Positions 1 to 13,717 of a stretch of 64,000 nt of DNA are shown one piece after another. Origin of the DNA: Mytilus edulis (Eukaryota; Mollusca; Bivalvia; Mytilida; Mytilidae); NCBI RefSeq assembly GCF_963676685.1, contig NC_092354.1, positions 19,164,746 to 19,228,745 on the forward strand, written 5' to 3'. Every line of letters begins with the position of its first letter. Position 1 is the first letter of the stretch. Position numbers and translations under genes: made by a program. The notes beneath the pieces are model-generated. The model was not told the DNA's origin. It worked only from the letters and a program-made list of their open reading frames with translations, and searched no databases.

Positions 1-3000
1 GATTGTTCTTAAATACTCGGATACATCGGGATTTTTCAATCTCAAAATTCTGAAAATCAAGTGAAGGCTGCTTGGAGTTTGCATGCAGCAAAAAAAAAGT
101 GAAACCTTTGGGGGAACAACGTAAAAGTAGCATGTTCTGACAGAATATTAGACTTAAGTGAAATGTTTTTGACATTTCTTTTGAAAAAGGTCGAAATGGC
201 TGCCGTTGATATGGACACAGCAAAATTTGAAAAGTGAAGCATTTACGGTCCTTCAACAATGAGAAAAATCAAATGCTTTATATTTAGTTAGAATTTGTTT
301 AAAAAATATGAAAAGTGAAGCATTTACGGCCTTCAACAATGAGCGAAACCAAGTGCATTATATTTAGAAGTTGCTTTAAAAAATATGTAAAATGAAGCAT
401 TTTCGACCTTCACCAATGAGCTAATAGCAACTGTTGCTTAAAGAGTGTTTCGATGGAAGTCGCGAATTTCTGTATTCTTCCCATTATCATGTCATTGGTC
501 TGTATTCTTTATTTTTGTTTAATTATTTTGTTTAAATTTCTTTATACTTTACCACCCTATTAGCCTCTATTTTTTATATTGGGATATAACAGCGTATAGT
601 ATGCATTTACAGTTTAAGATGCCATAAATAAATTAATATAACATCTGACACTACAAATTCTGTTAATAAGATATCTATTTAGGCGCTCCATATAAATAAC
701 ATGATAAGAATCAATCAAGTTCATATGGACAGGTTACTCTGACATTTTTCTATAAATAGAGAATCAGGTGAAAGCTGCATGGGTTCTTATTATAGGACAT
801 TAATCACGACCAGGTCAAAAATAATGCATAATTAGTAAAGGTTGAATCTAGTGCATTTGGTTACTATGCAATTATTCTAAAAATAGTAAAATCACGTGAA
901 GGCCGCGTGGAGTCTGCATGCACAAAGCGTGATAGATATTGTTCGGAACCAAATTGCGTTCTGAAATTCTCTTGACTTTTTATTACTTTAACGTATTCCC
1001 AATCATTTATTTATTTAGTATATTGATATATAATAAAGCCTGACGAAAGTTCATTCGGTTGTTTCGGGATTGTTCTTAAATACTCGGATACATCGGGATT
1101 TTTCAATCTCAAAATTCTGAAAATCAAGTGAAGGCTGCTTGGAGTTTGCATGCAGCAATAAAAAAAAGTGAAACCTTTGGGGGAACAACGTAAAAGTAGC
1201 ATGTTCTGACAGAATATTAGACTTAAGTGAAATGTTTTTGACATTTCTTTTGAAAAAGGTCGAAATGGCTGCCGTTGATATGGACACAGCAAAATTTGAA
1301 AAGTGAAGCATTTACGGTCCTTCAACAATGAGAAAAATCAAATGCTTTATATTTAGTTAGAATTTGTTTAAAAAATATGAAAAGTGAAGCATTTACGGCC
1401 TTCAACAATGAGCGAAACCAAGTGCATTATATTTAGAAGTTGCTTTAAAAAATATGTAAAATGAAGCATTTTCGACCTTCACCAATGAGCTAATAGCAAC
1501 TGTTGCTTAAAGAGTGTTTCGATGGAAGTCGCGAATTTCTGTATTCTTCCCATTATCATGTCATTGGTCTGTATTCTTTATTTTTGTTTAATTATTTTGT
1601 TTAAATTTCTTTATACTTTACCACCCTATTAGCCTCTATTTTTTATATTGGGATATAACAGCGTATAGTATGCATTTACAGTTTAAGATGCCATAAATAA
1701 ATTAATATAACATCTGACACTACAAATTCTGTTAATAAGATATTTATTTAGGCGCTCCATATAAATAACATGATAAGAATCAATCAAGTTCATATGGACA
1801 GGTTACTCTGACATTTTTCTATAAATAGAGAATCAGGTGAAAGCTGCATGGGTTCTTATTATAGGACATTAATCACGACCAGGTCAAAAATAATGCATAA
1901 TTAGTAAAGGTTGAATCTAGTGCATTTGGTTACTATGCAATTATTCTAAAAATAGTAAAATCACGTGAAGGCCGCGTGGAGTCTGCATGCACAAAGCGTG
2001 ATAGATATTGTTCGGAACCAAATTGCGTTCTGAAATTCTCTTGACTTTTTATTACTTTAACGTATTCCCAATCATTTATTTATTTAGTATATTGATATAT
2101 AATAAAGCCTGACGAAAGTTCATTCGGTTGTTTCGGGATTGTTCTTAAATACTCGGATACATCGGGATTTTTCAATCTCAAAATTCTGAAAATCAAGTGA
2201 AGGCTGCTTGGAGTTTGCATGCAGCAAAAAAAAAGTGAAACCTTTGGGGGAACAACGTAAAAGTAGCATGTTCTGACAGAATATTAGACTTAAGTGAAAT
2301 GTTTTTGACATTTCTTTTGAAAAAGGTCGAAATGGCTGCCGTTGATATGGACACAGCAAAATTTGAAAAGTGAAGCATTTACGGTCCTTCAACAATGAGA
2401 AAAATCAAATGCTTTATATTTAGTTAGAATTTGTTTAAAAAATATGAAAAGTGAAGCATTTACGGCCTTCAACAATGAGCGAAACCAAGTGCATTATATT
2501 TAGAAGTTGCTTTAAAAAATATGTAAAATGAAGCATTTTCGACCTTCACCAATGAGCTAATAGCAACTGTTGCTTAAAGAGTGTTTCGATGGAAGTCGCG
2601 AATTTCTGTATTCTTCCCATTATCATGTCATTGGTCTGTATTCTTTATTTTTGTTTAATTATTTTGTTTAAATTTCTTTATACTTTACCACCCTATTAGC
2701 CTCTATTTTTTATATTGGGATATAACAGCGTATAGTATGCATTTACAGTTTAAGATGCCATAAATAAATTAATATAACATCTGACACTACAAATTCTGTT
2801 AATAAGATATTTATTTAGGCGCTCCATATAAATAACATGATAAGAATCAATCAAGTTCATATGGACAGGTTACTCTGACATTTTTCTATAAATAGAGAAT
2901 CAGGTGAAAGCTGCATGGGTTCTTATTATAGGACATTAATCACGACCAGGTCAAAAATAATGCATAATTAGTAAAGGTTGAATCTAGTGCATTTGGTTAC

Positions 3001-6000
3001 TATGCAATTATTCTAAAAATAGTAAAATCACGTGAAGGCCGCGTGGAGTCTGCATGCACAAAGCGTGATAGATATTGTTCGGAACCAAATTGCGTTCTGA
3101 AATTCTCTTGACTTTTTATTACTTTAACGTATTCCCAATCATTTATTTATTTAGTATATTGATATATAATAAAGCCTGACGAAAGTTCATTCGGTTGTTT
3201 CGGGATTGTTCTTAAATACTCGGATACATCGGGATTTTTCAATCTCAAAATTCTGAAAATCAAGTGAAGGCTGCTTGGAGTTTGCATGCAGCAAAAAAAA
3301 AGTGAAACCTTTGGGGGAACAACGTAAAAGTAGCATGTTCTGACAGAATATTAGACTTAAGTGAAATGTTTTTGACATTTCTTTTGAAAAAGGTCGAAAT
3401 GGCTGCCGTTGATATGGACACAGCAAAATTTGAAAAGTGAAGCATTTACGGTCCTTCAACAATGAGAAAAATCAAATGCTTTATATTTAGTTAGAATTTG
3501 TTTAAAAAATATGAAAAGTGAAGCATTTACGGCCTTCAACAATGAGCGAAACCAAGTGCATTATATTTAGAAGTTGCTTTAAAAAATATGTAAAATGAAG
3601 CATTTTCGACCTTCACCAATGAGCTAATAGCAACTGTTGCTTAAAGAGTGTTTCGATGGAAGTCGCGAATTTCTGTATTCTTCCCATTATCATGTCATTG
3701 GTCTGTATTCTTTATTTTTGTTTAATTATTTTGTTTAAATTTCTTTATACTTTACCACCCTATTAGCCTCTATTTTTTATATTGGGATATAACAGCGTAT
3801 AGTATGCATTTACAGTTTAAGATGCCATAAATAAATTAATATAACATCTGACACTACAAATTCTGTTAATAAGATATTTATTTAGGCGCTCCATATAAAT
3901 AACATGATAAGAATCAATCAAGTTCATATGGACAGGTTACTCTGACATTTTTCTATAAATAGAGAATCAGGTGAAAGCTGCATGGGTTCTTATTATAGGA
4001 CATTAATCACGACCAGGTCAAAAATAATGCATAATTAGTAAAGGTTGAATCTAGTGCATTTGGTTACTATGCAATTATTCTAAAAATAGTAAAATCACGT
4101 GAAGGCCGCGTGGAGTCTGCATGCACAAAGCGTGATAGATATTGTTCGGAACCAAATTGCGTTCTGAAATTCTCTTGACTTTTTATTACTTTAACGTATT
4201 CCCAATCATTTATTTATTTAGTATATTGATATATAATAAAGCCTGACGAAAGTTCATTCGGTTGTTTCGGGATTGTTCTTAAATACTCGGATACATCGGG
4301 ATTTTTCAATCTCAAAATTCTGAAAATCAAGTGAAGGCTGCTTGGAGTTTGCATGCAGCAATAAAAAAAAGTGAAACCTTTGGGGGAACAACGTAAAAGT
4401 AGCATGTTCTGACAGAATATTAGACTTAAGTGAAATGTTTTTGACATTTCTTTTGAAAAAGGTCGAAATGGCTGCCGTTGATATGGACACAGCAAAATTT
4501 GAAAAGTGAAGCATTTACGGTCCTTCAACAATGAGAAAAATCAAATGCTTTATATTTAGTTAGAATTTGTTTAAAAAATATGAAAAGTGAAGCATTTACG
4601 GCCTTCAACAATGAGCGAAACCAAGTGCATTATATTTAGAAGTTGCTTTAAAAAATATGTAAAATGAAGCATTTTCGACCTTCACCAATGAGCTAATAGC
4701 AACTGTTGCTTAAAGAGTGTTTCGATGGAAGTCGCGAATTTCTGTATTCTTCCCATTATCATGTCATTGGTCTGTATTCTTTATTTTTGTTTAATTATTT
4801 TGTTTAAATTTCTTTATACTTTACCACCCTATTAGCCTCTATTTTTTATATTGGGATATAACAGCGTATAGTATGCATTTACAGTTTAAGATGCCATAAA
4901 TAAATTAATATAACATCTGACACTACAAATTCTGTTAATAAGATATTTATTTAGGCGCTCCATATAAATAACATGATAAGAATCAATCAAGTTCATATGG
5001 ACAGGTTACTCTGACATTTTTCTATAAATAGAGAATCAGGTGAAAGCTGCATGGGTTCTTATTATAGGACATTAATCACGACCAGGTCAAAAATAATGCA
5101 TAATTAGTAAAGGTTGAATCTAGTGCATTTGGTTACTATGCAATTATTCTAAAAATAGTAAAATCACGTGAAGGCCGCGTGGAGTCTGCATGCACAAAGC
5201 GTGATAGATATTGTTCGGAACCAAATTGCGTTCTGAAATTCTCTTGACTTTTTATTACTTTAACGTATTCCCAATCATTTATTTATTTAGTATATTGATA
5301 TATAATAAAGCCTGACGAAAGTTCATTCGGTTGTTTCGGGATTGTTCTTAAATACTCGGATACATCGGGATTTTTCAATCTCAAAATTCTGAAAATCAAG
5401 TGAAGGCTGCTTGGAGTTTGCATGCAGCAAAAAAAAAGTGAAACCTTTGGGGGAACAACGTAAAAGTAGCATGTTCTGACAGAATATTAGACTTAAGTGA
5501 AATGTTTTTGACATTTCTTTTGAAAAAGGTCGAAATGGCTGCCGTTGATATGGACACAGCAAAATTTGAAAAGTGAAGCATTTACGGTCCTTCAACAATG
5601 AGAAAAATCAAATGCTTTATATTTAGTTAGAATTTGTTTAAAAAATATGAAAAGTGAAGCATTTACGGCCTTCAACAATGAGCGAAACCAAGTGCATTAT
5701 ATTTAGAAGTTGCTTTAAAAAATATGTAAAATGAAGCATTTTCGACCTTCACCAATGAGCTAATAGCAACTGTTGCTTAAAGAGTGTTTCGATGGAAGTC
5801 GCGAATTTCTGTATTCTTCCCATTATCATGTCATTGGTCTGTATTCTTTATTTTTGTTTAATTATTTTGTTTAAATTTCTTTATACTTTACCACCCTATT
5901 AGCCTCTATTTTTTATATTGGGATATAACAGCGTATAGTATGCATTTACAGTTTAAGATGCCATAAATAAATTAATATAACATCTGACACTACAAATTCT

Positions 6001-9000
6001 GTTAATAAGATATTTATTTAGGCGCTCCATATAAATAACATGATAAGAATCAATCAAGTTCATATGGACAGGTTACTCTGACATTTTTCTATAAATAGAG
6101 AATCAGGTGAAAGCTGCATGGGTTCTTATTATAGGACATTAATCACGACCAGGTCAAAAATAATGCATAATTAGTAAAGGTTGAATCTAGTGCATTTGGT
6201 TACTATGCAATTATTCTAAAAATAGTAAAATCACGTGAAGGCCGCGTGGAGTCTGCATGCACAAAGCGTGATAGATATTGTTCGGAACCAAATTGCGTTC
6301 TGAAATTCTCTTGACTTTTTATTACTTTAACGTATTCCCAATCATTTATTTATTTAGTATATTGATATATAATAAAGCCTGACGAAAGTTCATTCGGTTG
6401 TTTCGGGATTGTTCTTAAATACTCGGATACATCGGGATTTTTCAATCTCAAAATACTGAAAATCAAGTGAAGGCTGCTTGGAGTTTGCATGCAGCAAAAA
6501 AAAAGTGAAACCTTTGGGGGAACAACGTAAAAGTAGCATGTTCTGACAGAATATTAGACTTAAGTGAAATGTTTTTGACATTTCTTTTGAAAAAGGTCGA
6601 AATGGCTGCCGTTGATATGGACACAGCAAAATTTGAAAAGTGAAGCATTTACGGTCCTTCAACAATGAGAAAAATCAAATGCTTTATATTTAGTTAGAAT
6701 TTGTTTAAAAAATATGAAAAGTGAAGCATTTACGGCCTTCAACAATGAGCGAAACCAAGTGCATTATATTTAGAAGTTGCTTTAAAAAATATGTAAAATG
6801 AAGCATTTTCGACCTTCACCAATGAGCTAATAGCAACTGTTGCTTAAAGAGTGTTTCGATGGAAGTCGCGAATTTCTGTATTCTTCCCATTATCATGTCA
6901 TTGGTCTGTATTCTTTATTTTTGTTTAATTATTTTGTTTAAATTTCTTTATACTTTACCACCCTATTAGCCTCTATTTTTTATATTGGGATATAACAGCG
7001 TATAGTATGCATTTACAGTTTAAGATGCCATAAATAAATTAATATAACATCTGACACTACAAATTCTGTTAATAAGATATTTATTTAGGCGCTCCATATA
7101 AATAACATGATAAGAATCAATCAAGTTCATATGGACAGGTTACTCTGACATGTTTCTATAAATAGAGAATCAGGTGAAAGCTGCATGGGTTCTTATTATA
7201 GGACATTAATCACGACCAGGTCAAAAATAATGCATAATTAGTAAAGGTTGAATCTAGTGCATTTGGTTACTATGCAATTATTCTAAAAATAGTAAAATCA
7301 CGTGAAGGCCGCGTGGAGTCTGCATGCACAAAGCGTGATAGATATTGTTCGGAACCAAATTGCGTTCTGAAATTCTCTTGACTTTTTATTACTTTAACGT
7401 ATTCCCAATCATTTATTTATTTAGTATATTGATATATAATAAAGCCTGACGAAAGTTCATTCGGTTGTTTCGGGATTGTTCTTAAATACTCGGATACATC
7501 GGGATTTTTCAATCTCAAAATTCTGAAAATCAAGTGAAGGCTGCTTGGAGTTTGCATGCAGCAAAAAAAAAGTGAAACCTTTGGGGGAACAACGTAAAAG
7601 TAGCATGTTCTGACAGAATATTAGACTTAAGTGAAATGTTTTTGACATTTCTTTTGAAAAAGGTCGAAATGGCTGCCGTTGATATGGACACAGCAAAATT
7701 TGAAAAGTGAAGCATTTACGGTCCTTCAACAATGAGAAAAATCAAATGCTTTATATTTAGTTAGAATTTGTTTAAAAAATATGAAAAGTGAAGCATTTAC
7801 GGCCTTCAACAATGAGCGAAACCAAGTGCATTATATTTAGAAGTTGCTTTAAAAAATATGTAAAATGAAGCATTTTCGACCTTCACCAATGAGCTAATAG
7901 CAACTGTTGCTTAAAGAGTGTTTCGATGGAAGTCGCGAATTTCTGTATTCTTCCCATTATCATGTCATTGGTCTGTATTCTTTATTTTTGTTTAATTATT
8001 TTGTTTAAATTTCTTTATACTTTACCACCCTATTAGCCTCTATTTTTTATATTGGGATATAACAGCGTATAGTATGCATTTACAGTTTAAGATGCCATAA
8101 ATAAATTAATATAACATCTGACACTACAAATTCTGTTAATAAGATATTTATTTAGGCGCTCCATATAAATAACATGATAAGAATCAATCAAGTTCATATG
8201 GACAGGTTACTCTGACATGTTTCTATAAATAGAGAATCAGGTGAAAGCTGCATGGGTTCTTATTATAGGACATTAATCACGACCAGGTCAAAAATAATGC
8301 ATAATTAGTAAAGGTTGAATCTAGTGCATTTGGTTACTATGCAATTATTCTAAAAATAGTAAAATCACGTGAAGGCCGCGTGGAGTCTGCATGCACAAAG
8401 CGTGATAGATATTGTTCGGAACCAAATTGCGTTCTGAAATTCTCTTGACTTTTTATTACTTTAACGTATTCCCAATCATTTATTTATTTAGTATATTGAT
8501 ATATAATAAAGCCTGACGAAAGTTCATTCGGTTGTTTCGGGATTGTTCTTAAATACTCGGATACATCGGGATTTTTCAATCTCAAAATTCTGAAAATCAA
8601 GTGAAGGCTGCTTGGAGTTTGCATGCAGCAAAAAAAAAGTGAAACCTTTGGGGGAACAACGTAAAAGTAGCATGTTCTGACAGAATATTAGACTTAAGTG
8701 AAATGTTTTTGACATTTCTTTTGAAAAAGGTCGAAATGGCTGCCGTTGATATGGACACAGCAAAATTTGAAAAGTGAAGCATTTACGGTCCTTCAACAAT
8801 GAGAAAAATCAAATGCTTTATATTTAGTTAGAATTTGTTTAAAAAATATGAAAAGTGAAGCATTTACGGCCTTCAACAATGAGCGAAACCAAGTGCATTA
8901 TATTTAGAAGTTGCTTTAAAAAATATGTAAAATGAAGCATTTTCGACCTTCACCAATGAGCTAATAGCAACTGTTGCTTAAAGAGTGTTTCGATGGAAGT

Positions 9001-9574
9001 CGCGAATTTCTGTATTCTTCCCATTATCATGTCATTGGTCTGTATTCTTTATTTTTGTTTAATTATTTTGTTTAAATTTCTTTATACTTTACCACCCTAT
9101 TAGCCTCTATTTTTTATATTGGGATATAACAGCGTATAGTATGCATTTACAGTTTAAGATGCCATAAATAAATTAATATAACATCTGACACTACAAATTC
9201 TGTTAATAAGATATTTATTTAGGCGCTCCATATAAATAACATGATAAGAATCAATCAAGTTCATATGGACAGGTTACTCTGACATGTTTCTATAAATAGA
9301 GAATCAGGTGAAAGCTGCATGGGTTCTTATTATAGGACATTAATCACGACCAGGTCAAAAATAATGCATAATTAGTAAAGGTTGAATCTAGTGCATTTGG
9401 TTACTATGCAATTATTCTAAAAATAGTAAAATCACGTGAAGGCCGCGTGGAGTCTGCATGCACAAAGCGTGATAGATATTGTTCGGAACCAAATTGCGTT
9501 CTGAAATTCTCTTGACTTTTTATTACTTTAACGTATTCCCAATCATTTATTTATTTAGTATATTGATATATAAT
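1..9574. repeat. Satellite array, 9 copies of a 1067-bp monomer
   Basis: Copies begin at 1, 1068, 2137, 3204, 4271, 5340, 6407, 7474 and 8541. Seven are 1067 bp or cut short, and copies 2 and 5 are 1069 bp because their A-run after GCAGCA reads AATAAAAAAAA. The last copy stops 33 bp short at about 9574. Copies differ by only a handful of bases: C at about 675 in copy 1, A at about 6455 in copy 7, and G in CATGTTTCT in copies 7, 8 and 9 only. The array runs off the left edge of the window. The minus-strand open frames of 61-105 codons in each copy are conserved only because the copies are identical, and resemble no protein I know. Confidence 0.97.
229..420. repeat. Triplicated ~80-bp subrepeat inside the satellite monomer
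   Basis: Within each monomer a block starting AAAGTGAAGCATTTACGG occurs at 229 and 310, and more diverged at 387 (shown for copy 1), so the spacing is 81 then 77 bp. Each block contains CTTCAACAATGAG or a close variant, which also occurs in dispersed repeats elsewhere in mussel DNA. A second internal motif, GTGAAGGCTGC..GCATGCA, recurs near 60, 769 and 896. The monomer therefore seems to be assembled from older, shorter repeats. Confidence 0.8.
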
Positions 9575-9786
9575 TAAAAATCGTTTATTTTATATATTTA
9601 GAATGAATAGTTTTACCGTCTATACAGAGAATAATATCAATTTAAAATTGCAAACGAGACAACTATCCAGCAGAGGCAAATGACAGATGGAAGCAACCAT
9701 ATGTCACCATACAGCCCTCGACAATGAGAAAATCTATACTGAATAGTAATCTCTAAAAGGTCTCGACACAAAACAATTCAAACTAG
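9575..9786. other. Satellite/repeat junction with a short repeat relic
   Basis: Non-satellite sequence begins abruptly after TATATAAT. Around 9650-9730 is a degenerate stretch (GAGACAACTATCC, then ACAGCCCTCGACAATGAG) that resembles pieces of the dispersed family seen at 48285-48905. No gene seen. Confidence 0.4.
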
Positions 9787-10643
9787 AAAAGATCTATTTT
9801 GATATTGAAATATGAAAAATCAGTTTAAAATGTTAGTTCCTATGGCTTTGTGATGTATTAATATGAATTTAAAGCAAAGGTCAAAATCTAGAACGTCCTA
9901 TTAGCCTATGACCTGACCTCAATTTCAAGGTCACTAACCAAGGACCTTAAATCCAAAGACCCTAGGTCTTTAATATGTTTGGTTAATGAGTAATATCACT
10001 TTACGCGTAATTCTAAATGTAAGATGGGCAAAAACTCCCATTTATTGTCGTCTCACCCTTTCAATCAAAATATACAAGTAAGGACATGTCGCAACTAGCA
10101 ATTTATGAAAAATTATTTGTCGAAATGTCATACGGTATTTGAAAATAAGTGAAAATAAGCCAAAATCAAAATTTAGAATATGACCTTGACCTTTGACCTT
10201 GACCTTATTTTCATTTATTTGGACTAAGGGACTTAATTCCAAAAACCCTAGGTCTCTATCACTTATGGTTTACCATTTAGAAATGCATATCACTTAATTT
10301 AAAGAAAAAGGGGAAATAACTCTCATATGGAGTTTCCGTAAAGCTTCAGTCCAAATGAATATCCTAATCCTGAAGAAGTAACGAGCAATTTGGTAAAATA
10401 AATTTGTCGTAATCTTTTACGGTTGCGAAGGAGTAGTGGCCACAAGAAAAACAGTGTTTGGAAAGATAACTCTTACAACGTAAAGTATTTTGCTACGCAG
10501 TTGTAAATTTTTAATGCGTATAAACTATACGACATCATATTCAAAATATCTAAGCGACATCTTTTAAAACAGAAAAAAATTTAGGCGGAAGAAAAAAAAA
10601 TAATAATCAGAACAAATTCACGGAAAGGTGGAAAGACCTAATA
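9787..10643 (-). repeat. Inverted single copy of the AGGTCA-type ~880-bp repeat
   Basis: Reverse complement of the unit that fills 53404-64000. It carries, in reverse order, the AAGCCATAGGAACT block, the TGACCTTGACCTTTGACC half-site cluster near 10181-10206, the block around GTCGTAATCTTTTACGG, and the CACAAGAAAAACAGTGT block. It ends at about 10643 in one arm of the GGAAAGACCT hairpin that bounds units on the right side. Short open frames in it (for example 10042-10242) recur in the right-hand copies and are not genes. Confidence 0.88.
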
Positions 10644-12375
10644 AGTCATCTTGCTGCTGTAAAGAGTTCATAACAGTTGTGTTTATGAGTAAAATGGTTT
10701 TTTACATGTAACACAGTATAATCTTGTAATTGCTTTCTTTTGCTTATAATTACTGCTCAATGTACATTGCTGTATGTCAGTTTGATTTTTCGTGAAAAAA
10801 AGAAAAAATATTTTGATAAAGAGAAAACAGCCTGAACATCAGAAATGCATTTAATTTCAGTTCTGTTCCAGTTTTTCTTAAATATTTTTTACATCTTCTT
10901 CACATGCATGTAAAGGGTTACGGCCTACATCATACATAGGTTTAGTATCATAGACTCGAACTTTTAATTTTCTTTTAAAAAAATACAGGTTACTGTTATG
11001 GGGACTTTTGGGTGAAATTTTATGGGTACAAGGACAAGATACCGGCACTACTAAATAATCCAAATTTCCACTAATGGTAGTATGGGAGTATAATATATAA
11101 TGTTCAGCGAAAATTGATAGAATTTTCCTTACATACTATTGTCAAAGATGTAGTACATTATTATTGTGATATGCTAACAATATGAAAAACACAATGATAG
11201 GTCACCGAATTTGTTTTCAAGCTATACGCTGTAAAAATATGAAGCATTTTGTATGGATTGAACAGAGGCATTTTTAAGGTAAAAGTATCATTATATGAGT
11301 ATTTGAAGGTAAAAAGAATGATAGAATTCTAAAATATAATGTGAGAAAATAACTCTTATAAAATGCGTTAAAAAAACAACAGAAAAAATGGAGTCACCAT
11401 GCGTTTTATCCTGTTTAGCGTACATGACATATAACATTAATAGAACACTTGACTATTAATTGTAATTGTAGACACGTAGTAGGCAGGGCCCTGGCACCGT
11501 GTTGAAGACCGTACATTGATCTATAGTTGTTAACTTTTGATACATTGTGACATGGACTGATCGACAGTTGAATTATTGGCACTCATACCACATCTGCTTA
11601 TTTGTATGTACATTTGTTTCAAATATTTCTGTGTCAATGATATTTTAGATGGTCATGATATAAATGAAGTGAGATATAATATAAGCAGTTTTAAAATACG
11701 TATCAGAAATACAGGTTCATCTTCAATTTTTTAAAGATCAGACTATAATACAATGCATTCAATATCATTTTAATTTCTAAGCTATGTTCATGATCGATTT
11801 CGTCTAAGTAGAGGTTCAGTGCCATCGGGGCGAGTAATTTTCTACATATTGTCAACTTTATCATTTTTCGTGCCATTAAAAGTAATTGAATATCCTGTAT
11901 TTACAACGAGCGATCTATGCCTTAAATTAAAATCAAATGCTGAATGACCCCCTCCTTAATTATTAAAATATTCCCAGTGGCATTAATTATATATATATAA
12001 CCACACTGGCCATGATCAGGGGCGGATCCATGATTTTGGAAAAGGGAGGAGGGGCGAAGTAATAAATTTAGCCGATCGGAGCGACTCGAAAAAATTTTGG
12101 GGACCTTTTTTTTTTGCTAAAAAACACAAAATAAGTGTAAAATGCATTTTAGTTAAAGTGTAGGGGCTGGTCATTTTTGGTGCCGTATTCTCTACATTGA
12201 TTGTCTATTATAAAATGATTGAATGGATCCAAAGCTGTATGTACTATTTAATATATTTGAAGTCGGGAATTTGTCAGTAAAAAATGGACATGGGAAATTC
12301 CCGTTTGTTGTATGGTTAGTTAGCATAACTTTACAGATTTCTTGTTGTGAACAAGATATACGGCTATTCATTAAT
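10644..12375. other. No gene recognised; one dispersed-repeat fragment
   Basis: AT-rich sequence with no convincing coding frame. About 11470-11612 is a minus-strand fragment of the dispersed family with GTGTTGAAGACCGTACATTGA and a terminal ACCACATCTGCTTA. A short TA run lies near 11990. Near 12015 the string GGCGGATCCATGATTTTGG resembles one end of the G-tract repeat family seen at 35295. Confidence 0.5.
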
Positions 12376-12477
12376 AGTTATCCCATAAGGACGCGGTGTG
12401 TCAGTGTAAGATCATCCCGATGGCCGGAGGCCAGAGGGTGATCTTACACTGACACACCAAGTCCGAATGGGATAACT
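12376..12477. repeat. Long imperfect palindrome
   Basis: Arms of about 42 bp run inward from AGTTATCCCAT and from ATGGGATAACT. The inner 20 bp (GGTGTGTCAGTGTAAGATCA) are perfectly complementary to the other side, around a GC-rich centre containing GGCCGGAGGCC. It could be a small foldback element or the end of a larger one: TTTACATCCCAGCTG at about 12480 recurs inverted near 13140 as GAGCTGGGATGTAAA. Confidence 0.75.
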
Positions 12478-12881
12478 ATTTTACATCCCAGCTGTTTTAG
12501 ATTAGACGAAAAACCATTTACAATTCATAAAATCTAGTTTAGAACGCCACACAACCATTATGATATACTTTATATATTACTATATGATGTATACCCTTTA
12601 TGACCCCCTAACACGATGAGTAGATATCAAACAATGTCAACTCGACCCACTAGCCAATCGGCCCACACTTATCGCCACTTTATGAAAAAATCGCTCCACT
12701 CTTGTAACCGACTCGCCCAACTTTAAAAAAGTGTAAAATCAAATTGAACAATCAGTCTGACAACTCATTTATTTAACGAAATGGGTTTAAACCCCACTGA
12801 GTAAAGGTCTGCCAACTCGTCCCAGTTATAAAAATATCTTGCTTCCTTTAAGTATGTTAAATTTCTGATAGTTCGTATCCA

Positions 12882-12953
12882 GTCGTCCTGGTCAAGTGGT
12901 ATGTGTCGTGGCTTGATATGCTAAAGGTCTTGAGTTCGAATCCCAGCATATAC
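12882..12953 (+). repeat. tRNA-like SINE head (not a functional tRNA)
   Basis: A box-like TGGTCAAGTGG at 12889 and B box-like GAGTTCGAATCC at 12932 are 43 bp apart, the spacing expected of an internal RNA polymerase III promoter. The T-arm has four of five pairs. The acceptor halves that the tRNA numbering predicts do not pair, so this is not a usable tRNA. A SINE head or tRNA pseudogene fits best. The body after 12960 is AT-rich and not recognised. Confidence 0.45.
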
Positions 12954-13101
12954 ACTGGATTTTTTCTACGTGAATTTTGATAAATAGTCTTCTCCGTATA
13001 ATTAATTATAAGTTTTATACTGGATTTGACATTCCCGCCAAAAAGTTACAGAACAAAGGAAAGCATGCATAACAAAGAAACTTAAACTGGGGTGATCTGG
13101 T

Positions 13102-13128
13102 AGGGGTGATCCGGCTCAGATCACCCCT
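13102..13128. repeat. Perfect 10-bp hairpin AGGGGTGATC
   Basis: AGGGGTGATC at 13102-13111 pairs exactly with GATCACCCCT at 13119-13128 around a 7-base loop. Further GGTGATC copies lie just upstream and at 12438. With the palindrome at 12376 this suggests a 0.8-kb element bounded by inverted GCTGGGATGTAAA copies (about 12481 and 13141), but no target duplication is evident. Confidence 0.6.
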
Positions 13129-13133
13129 GTTAG

Positions 13134-13703
13134 AACAAAGGAGCTGGGATGTAAATGAAATTTACAATACGACCGACACGAAGAAAAACAATTAAACAAG
13201 AATTTTTTATCCATTGAAATGTTTGGTTGAAATGTTTCACCCAACAATGGAAGCGAGGGGTACAAATCAACCAAAAGGCTACGAATGAATCGGAAACGAA
13301 AATGAAGTTGTGAATAACGTTCGACACATGGAGTCATATAGGCCACATCCAGCAGGCCGGTTGCAGTCGGGCTTTGAAAAAAATATTCAGTATATCACTT
13401 CGGCGGAACAGGCCTTTCGGTCAGATATGGGATTCACAAGCAATCCTCCCCCCCCCCCCCAAAAAAAAATAAAATAAAATACGCCCGTTTTTTTTGTAAT
13501 GGAGTATAATTTTCTGTTGGGTGGAATTGTCATAATGTTTGAACCGACGTTAATAACTTTGACCCGAACTTATCAAGTCATCTTTTGTGTGCTGGTGAAA
13601 CAAAGAAAACACTTCTGAAACACGCAAATATAGCCCGATAAATCGCTACGCTCACTCGACAAAAAGCTTCATATTATGTCTCGCAGCTGATATTTTACGA
13701 TAT
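13134..13703. other. No gene recognised; C/A homopolymer tract
   Basis: Short minus-strand open frames lie at 13116-13346 but have no recognisable motif. A run of 14 C followed by A-rich sequence lies at about 13448-13480. Confidence 0.5.
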
Positions 13704-13717
13704 CAATTCAATTCAAT

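Noticed and set aside
57..8799. 61-105-codon minus-strand frames repeated in every satellite monomer
   Set aside because: Conserved only because the monomers are nearly identical. Frame length changes with a 2-bp A-run variant, and no domain or start context supports coding.
12882..12953. Functional tRNA gene
   Set aside because: A and B boxes are present but the predicted acceptor halves do not pair and the T stem has a mismatch.
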